A DNA stretch of 7,020 bases from Deltaproteobacteria bacterium (lineage in GTDB: Bacteria; Myxococcota; Polyangia; Polyangiales; B10-G4), in the NCBI GenBank assembly GCA_019312705.1, contig JAFDCW010000025.1, positions 13,908-20,927 on the forward strand, given 5' to 3'. Position 1 is the stretch's first letter, and every line of letters begins with the position of its first letter. Shown piece by piece: positions 5,435 through 7,020 of the stretch. A model generated the notes under the pieces. The model saw only the letters and a list, made by a program, of their open reading frames with translations, was not told the DNA's origin and ran no database searches. The position numbers were made by a program, and so were the translations under genes.

Positions 5435-6571
5435 GTGAGCGAAGAAGTACACCGCGTCTATCTGATCCCGGGCATGTTCGGATTTGGCCGCCTCGCCGGC
5501 TACGACTACTTCGAGCATGTCGAGCGCCTACTCGCCAAACGTTTTCAGGCTGCCGGCGTGCGCTACCTGCTCGAAATCGTGCCGACGCCGCCCACCGCAT
5601 CGATCCGTCGCCGCGCCCACCGCGTCGCCGACCAGGTGAGCCGGACCGCCGGCGATGGCGATGGTCCGATCCACCTCGTCGGTCACTCGACGGGCGGCCT
5701 CGACGCGCGGCTCATCGCGTCGCCCACCGTGTGCCTCGAGCTCGACCAGCCGCGCCTCGCCTGGAAGTCGCGCCTGCGCTCGGTGGTCACCATCAATACG
5801 CCCCACCACGGTACCCCCCTTGCGGGGTTCTTTACGACGGTCTCCGGGACACGCCTGCTCTATGCCCTTTCGCTCCTGACTTTCACCACCCTGCGCTTCG
5901 GCGGGCCGCCCCTCACCATCTTCAGCAGCCTCATCGCCGCCATCGGGACCGTCGACGAGTTGGTCGGCGTGGACATCAAGCTGCTCGACCGGACCACCAA
6001 CTTGCTCCTGCGTTTCGTCGGCGACCGCGGCCGCGACGAGGTTCGGGACTGGCTCGACGGCATCCGCCGGGACCAGGGCGGCATCATCCAGATCACCCCG
6101 GAGGCGATGGACATCTTCAACGCGGCGACGGAGAACGCCGAGGGCGTCCGCTACGGCAGCCTCGCGAGCGCCTCCCCGCCGCCGACCCCGGTGCGCCTCG
6201 TGACCCGCGTGCGCTCGCCCTACCAAGCCCTCAGCGCGACCATCTATACGACCCTGCACTCGGTCACCAGTCGAGCCAACAAGGTCTACCCGTGCCCCGA
6301 CGCTGACGAAGCCACCCGGAAGGTATTGCACCGGGGCATCGGCCGGACGGTCGACAACTCGGTTACCGATGGCATCGTGCCGACCCTGTCCATGCTGTGG
6401 GGCGAGTTGCTCTGGACGGGCCGGGCCGACCACCTCGACGTGGTCGGGCACTTCCACGACGACCGGGGCGGGGACCACGTCGACTGGCTCGCTAGCGGCT
6501 CCCACTTCGACCGGACGTCGTTTGCCGCGGCCATGGACGCCCTCGGGTCGTTCTTGCTCAGGGCGGATTGA
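5435..6571 (+). CDS. Lipase-like alpha/beta hydrolase (triacylglycerol lipase/esterase type)
   Basis: The 378-residue protein resembles bacterial lipases that hydrolyse carboxyl esters. The N-terminal segment VYLIPGMFGFGRLAGYDYF (8-26) corresponds to the lipase oxyanion motif 'HGLFGF..I..YDYF', although the His is replaced by Pro. The nucleophile elbow is GHSTGGLDAR (83-92) with Ser85. TINTPHHGTPLAGFF (119-133) is the conserved strand after it. Near the C-terminus, TDGIVPTLSMLWGELLW carries the probable catalytic Asp312, and ADHLDVVGHF the probable His333, in the same order and spacing style as Pseudomonas lipases. The region between about 135 and 290 would form the lid. GTG 5435 is the start, since an in-frame TAG is directly upstream (5432-5434). 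AGGA at 5419-5422 is a weak, distant ribosome site. There is no signal peptide, so it is probably cytoplasmic, unlike most secreted lipases; an alternative is a cytosolic lipase-like esterase. It converges on der. Confidence 0.88.
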   Translation: MSEEVHRVYLIPGMFGFGRLAGYDYFEHVERLLAKRFQAAGVRYLLEIVPTPPTASIRRRAHRVADQVSRTAGDGDGPIHLVGHSTGGLDARLIASPTVCLELDQPRLAWKSRLRSVVTINTPHHGTPLAGFFTTVSGTRLLYALSLLTFTTLRFGGPPLTIFSSLIAAIGTVDELVGVDIKLLDRTTNLLLRFVGDRGRDEVRDWLDGIRRDQGGIIQITPEAMDIFNAATENAEGVRYGSLASASPPPTPVRLVTRVRSPYQALSATIYTTLHSVTSRANKVYPCPDADEATRKVLHRGIGRTVDNSVTDGIVPTLSMLWGELLWTGRADHLDVVGHFHDDRGGDHVDWLASGSHFDRTSFAAAMDALGSFLLRAD

Positions 6572-6584
6572 GGGCAGCGCTCAG

Positions 6585-6610
6585 GGCTCTTGGCTCTTGG
6601 CGCTCGGCTC
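6585..6610 (+). repeat. Short degenerate direct repeat (GGCTCTT units)
   Basis: Two perfect GGCTCTT units (6585-6591, 6592-6598) are followed by GGCGCTC (6599-6605) and GGCTC (6606-6610). They fill the 37-base gap between the convergent lipase-like and der genes and run into the der stop codon. No hairpin is visible. It could be replication-slippage sequence with no function. Confidence 0.5.
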
Positions 6611-7020
6611 AGCGCGGTGCGGCGTCAGGGTTTTCGGTCCGACGCTTCTTGCGGTAGCGGACCCGAATCGTCGTGCCCTCGAAGCCCCAGCGCTTGCGCA
6701 GCTGATTCACGACGTAGCGCTGGTAGCTGAAGTGAACGTCGTCGGGGCGGTTCGCGACGACGATGAAGGTCGGGGGGCGCACCTCAGCCTGGGTGATGAA
6801 GTAGAGGCGCACGTCGCGCTTGCTCGACGTGGGCGGTGGGTGGCTCTCGATGGCCTCGGCGAAGAAGCGGTTGAGCTGCCCGGTGCCGACGCGCTTGTCA
6901 TGCTCCTTGAGCGCCGAGTCGACGGCGTTCATGAGCTTCTGCACGCCGCGGCCGTTCTTGACGCTCACCGGGATGACCGGCGCCCAGGGCACGAAGGCCA
7001 AGATCTCTTTGGTCCGGGTG
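6609..7020 (-). CDS. der: Ribosome-assembly GTPase Der (EngA), C-terminal part (start off the right edge)
   Basis: Der is an essential double-GTPase protein that binds the 50S ribosomal subunit and assists its maturation. Only the last 136 residues are visible, reading in frame to the right edge. They begin with the end of the second G domain: KEILAFVPWAPVIPVSVKNGRGVQKL, with the G5 motif as SVK where many Der proteins have SAL. Next come HDKRVGTGQLNRFFAEAIESHPPP and the KH-like RNA-binding domain, with QAEVRPPTFIVVANRPDDVHFSYQRYVVNQLRKRWGFEGTTIRVRYRKKRR, which matches the family's 'PPTF..FVN.P...H.SY.RYL.N.LR..FGF.G.PI...FR' pattern closely. The C-terminal tail is short and basic then acidic (KKRRTENPDAAPR). 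The N-terminal G domains lie outside. Identification is very secure. Confidence 0.96.
   Translation of the reverse strand, partial: TRTKEILAFVPWAPVIPVSVKNGRGVQKLMNAVDSALKEHDKRVGTGQLNRFFAEAIESHPPPTSSKRDVRLYFITQAEVRPPTFIVVANRPDDVHFSYQRYVVNQLRKRWGFEGTTIRVRYRKKRRTENPDAAPR

Noticed and set aside
5528..6505. A 325-codon minus-strand frame opposite the lipase-like gene.
   Set aside because: It is an antisense shadow of a high-GC gene; the translation has low-complexity Val/Asp/Gly/Arg composition and no recognisable motif, while the plus strand has a full catalytic triad.
6572..6615. Possible intrinsic terminator between the lipase-like and der genes.
   Set aside because: Only a five-base pairing (GCGCT with AGCGC) was found around a long loop, with no T-run.

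Overview
The window is GC-rich (most third codon positions are G or C) and carries a dense set of ordinary bacterial genes. Four open reading frame products begin with lipoprotein signal peptides, there are HEAT-type helical repeats, and one lipoprotein has a long Ala/Pro/Asp linker. This combination suggests a large, high-GC Gram-negative genome of the myxobacterial (Myxococcota) type. That placement is inferred from style; no taxonomic marker in the window settles it.

Layout, left to right. (1) A gene on the minus strand running off the left edge encodes an RlmN/Cfr-like radical SAM protein that starts almost directly at the iron-sulfur core. (2) Facing away from it, on the plus strand, is a small PIN-like protein with a strong Shine-Dalgarno sequence. 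(3) Convergent to that is a GNAT acetyltransferase on the minus strand; the two stop codons lie in opposite arms of one small hairpin. (4) Divergent from the GNAT gene is a plus-strand gene for a HEAT-repeat lipoprotein, split by an in-frame TAA at 2205-2207 with the same reading frame intact on both sides. (5) On the minus strand are three lipoprotein genes: an unrecognised 310-residue protein, a lipoprotein with a C-terminal glutaredoxin/thioredoxin-like domain (CQAC), and a 149-residue helical lipoprotein. The last two are 25 bases apart and look like an operon; the first has its own leader with an AT-rich promoter-like stretch. (6) On the plus strand is a lipase-like alpha/beta hydrolase with a recognisable Ser-Asp-His triad. 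(7) Convergent to it, running off the right edge, is the C-terminal part of the ribosome-assembly GTPase Der.

The genes do not form one obvious pathway. There are housekeeping RNA/ribosome functions at both ends (RlmN-like, Der) and an envelope-facing block of four lipoprotein genes in the middle. I found no CRISPR array, tRNA, rRNA, insertion sequence or phage gene. The points most worth a second look are the interrupted HEAT lipoprotein, the RlmN-like protein lacking the usual N-terminal domain next to an orphan PIN protein, and the lipoprotein-glutaredoxin fusion with its Cys-containing lipoprotein neighbour. I do not see convincing evidence for a new multi-gene system.
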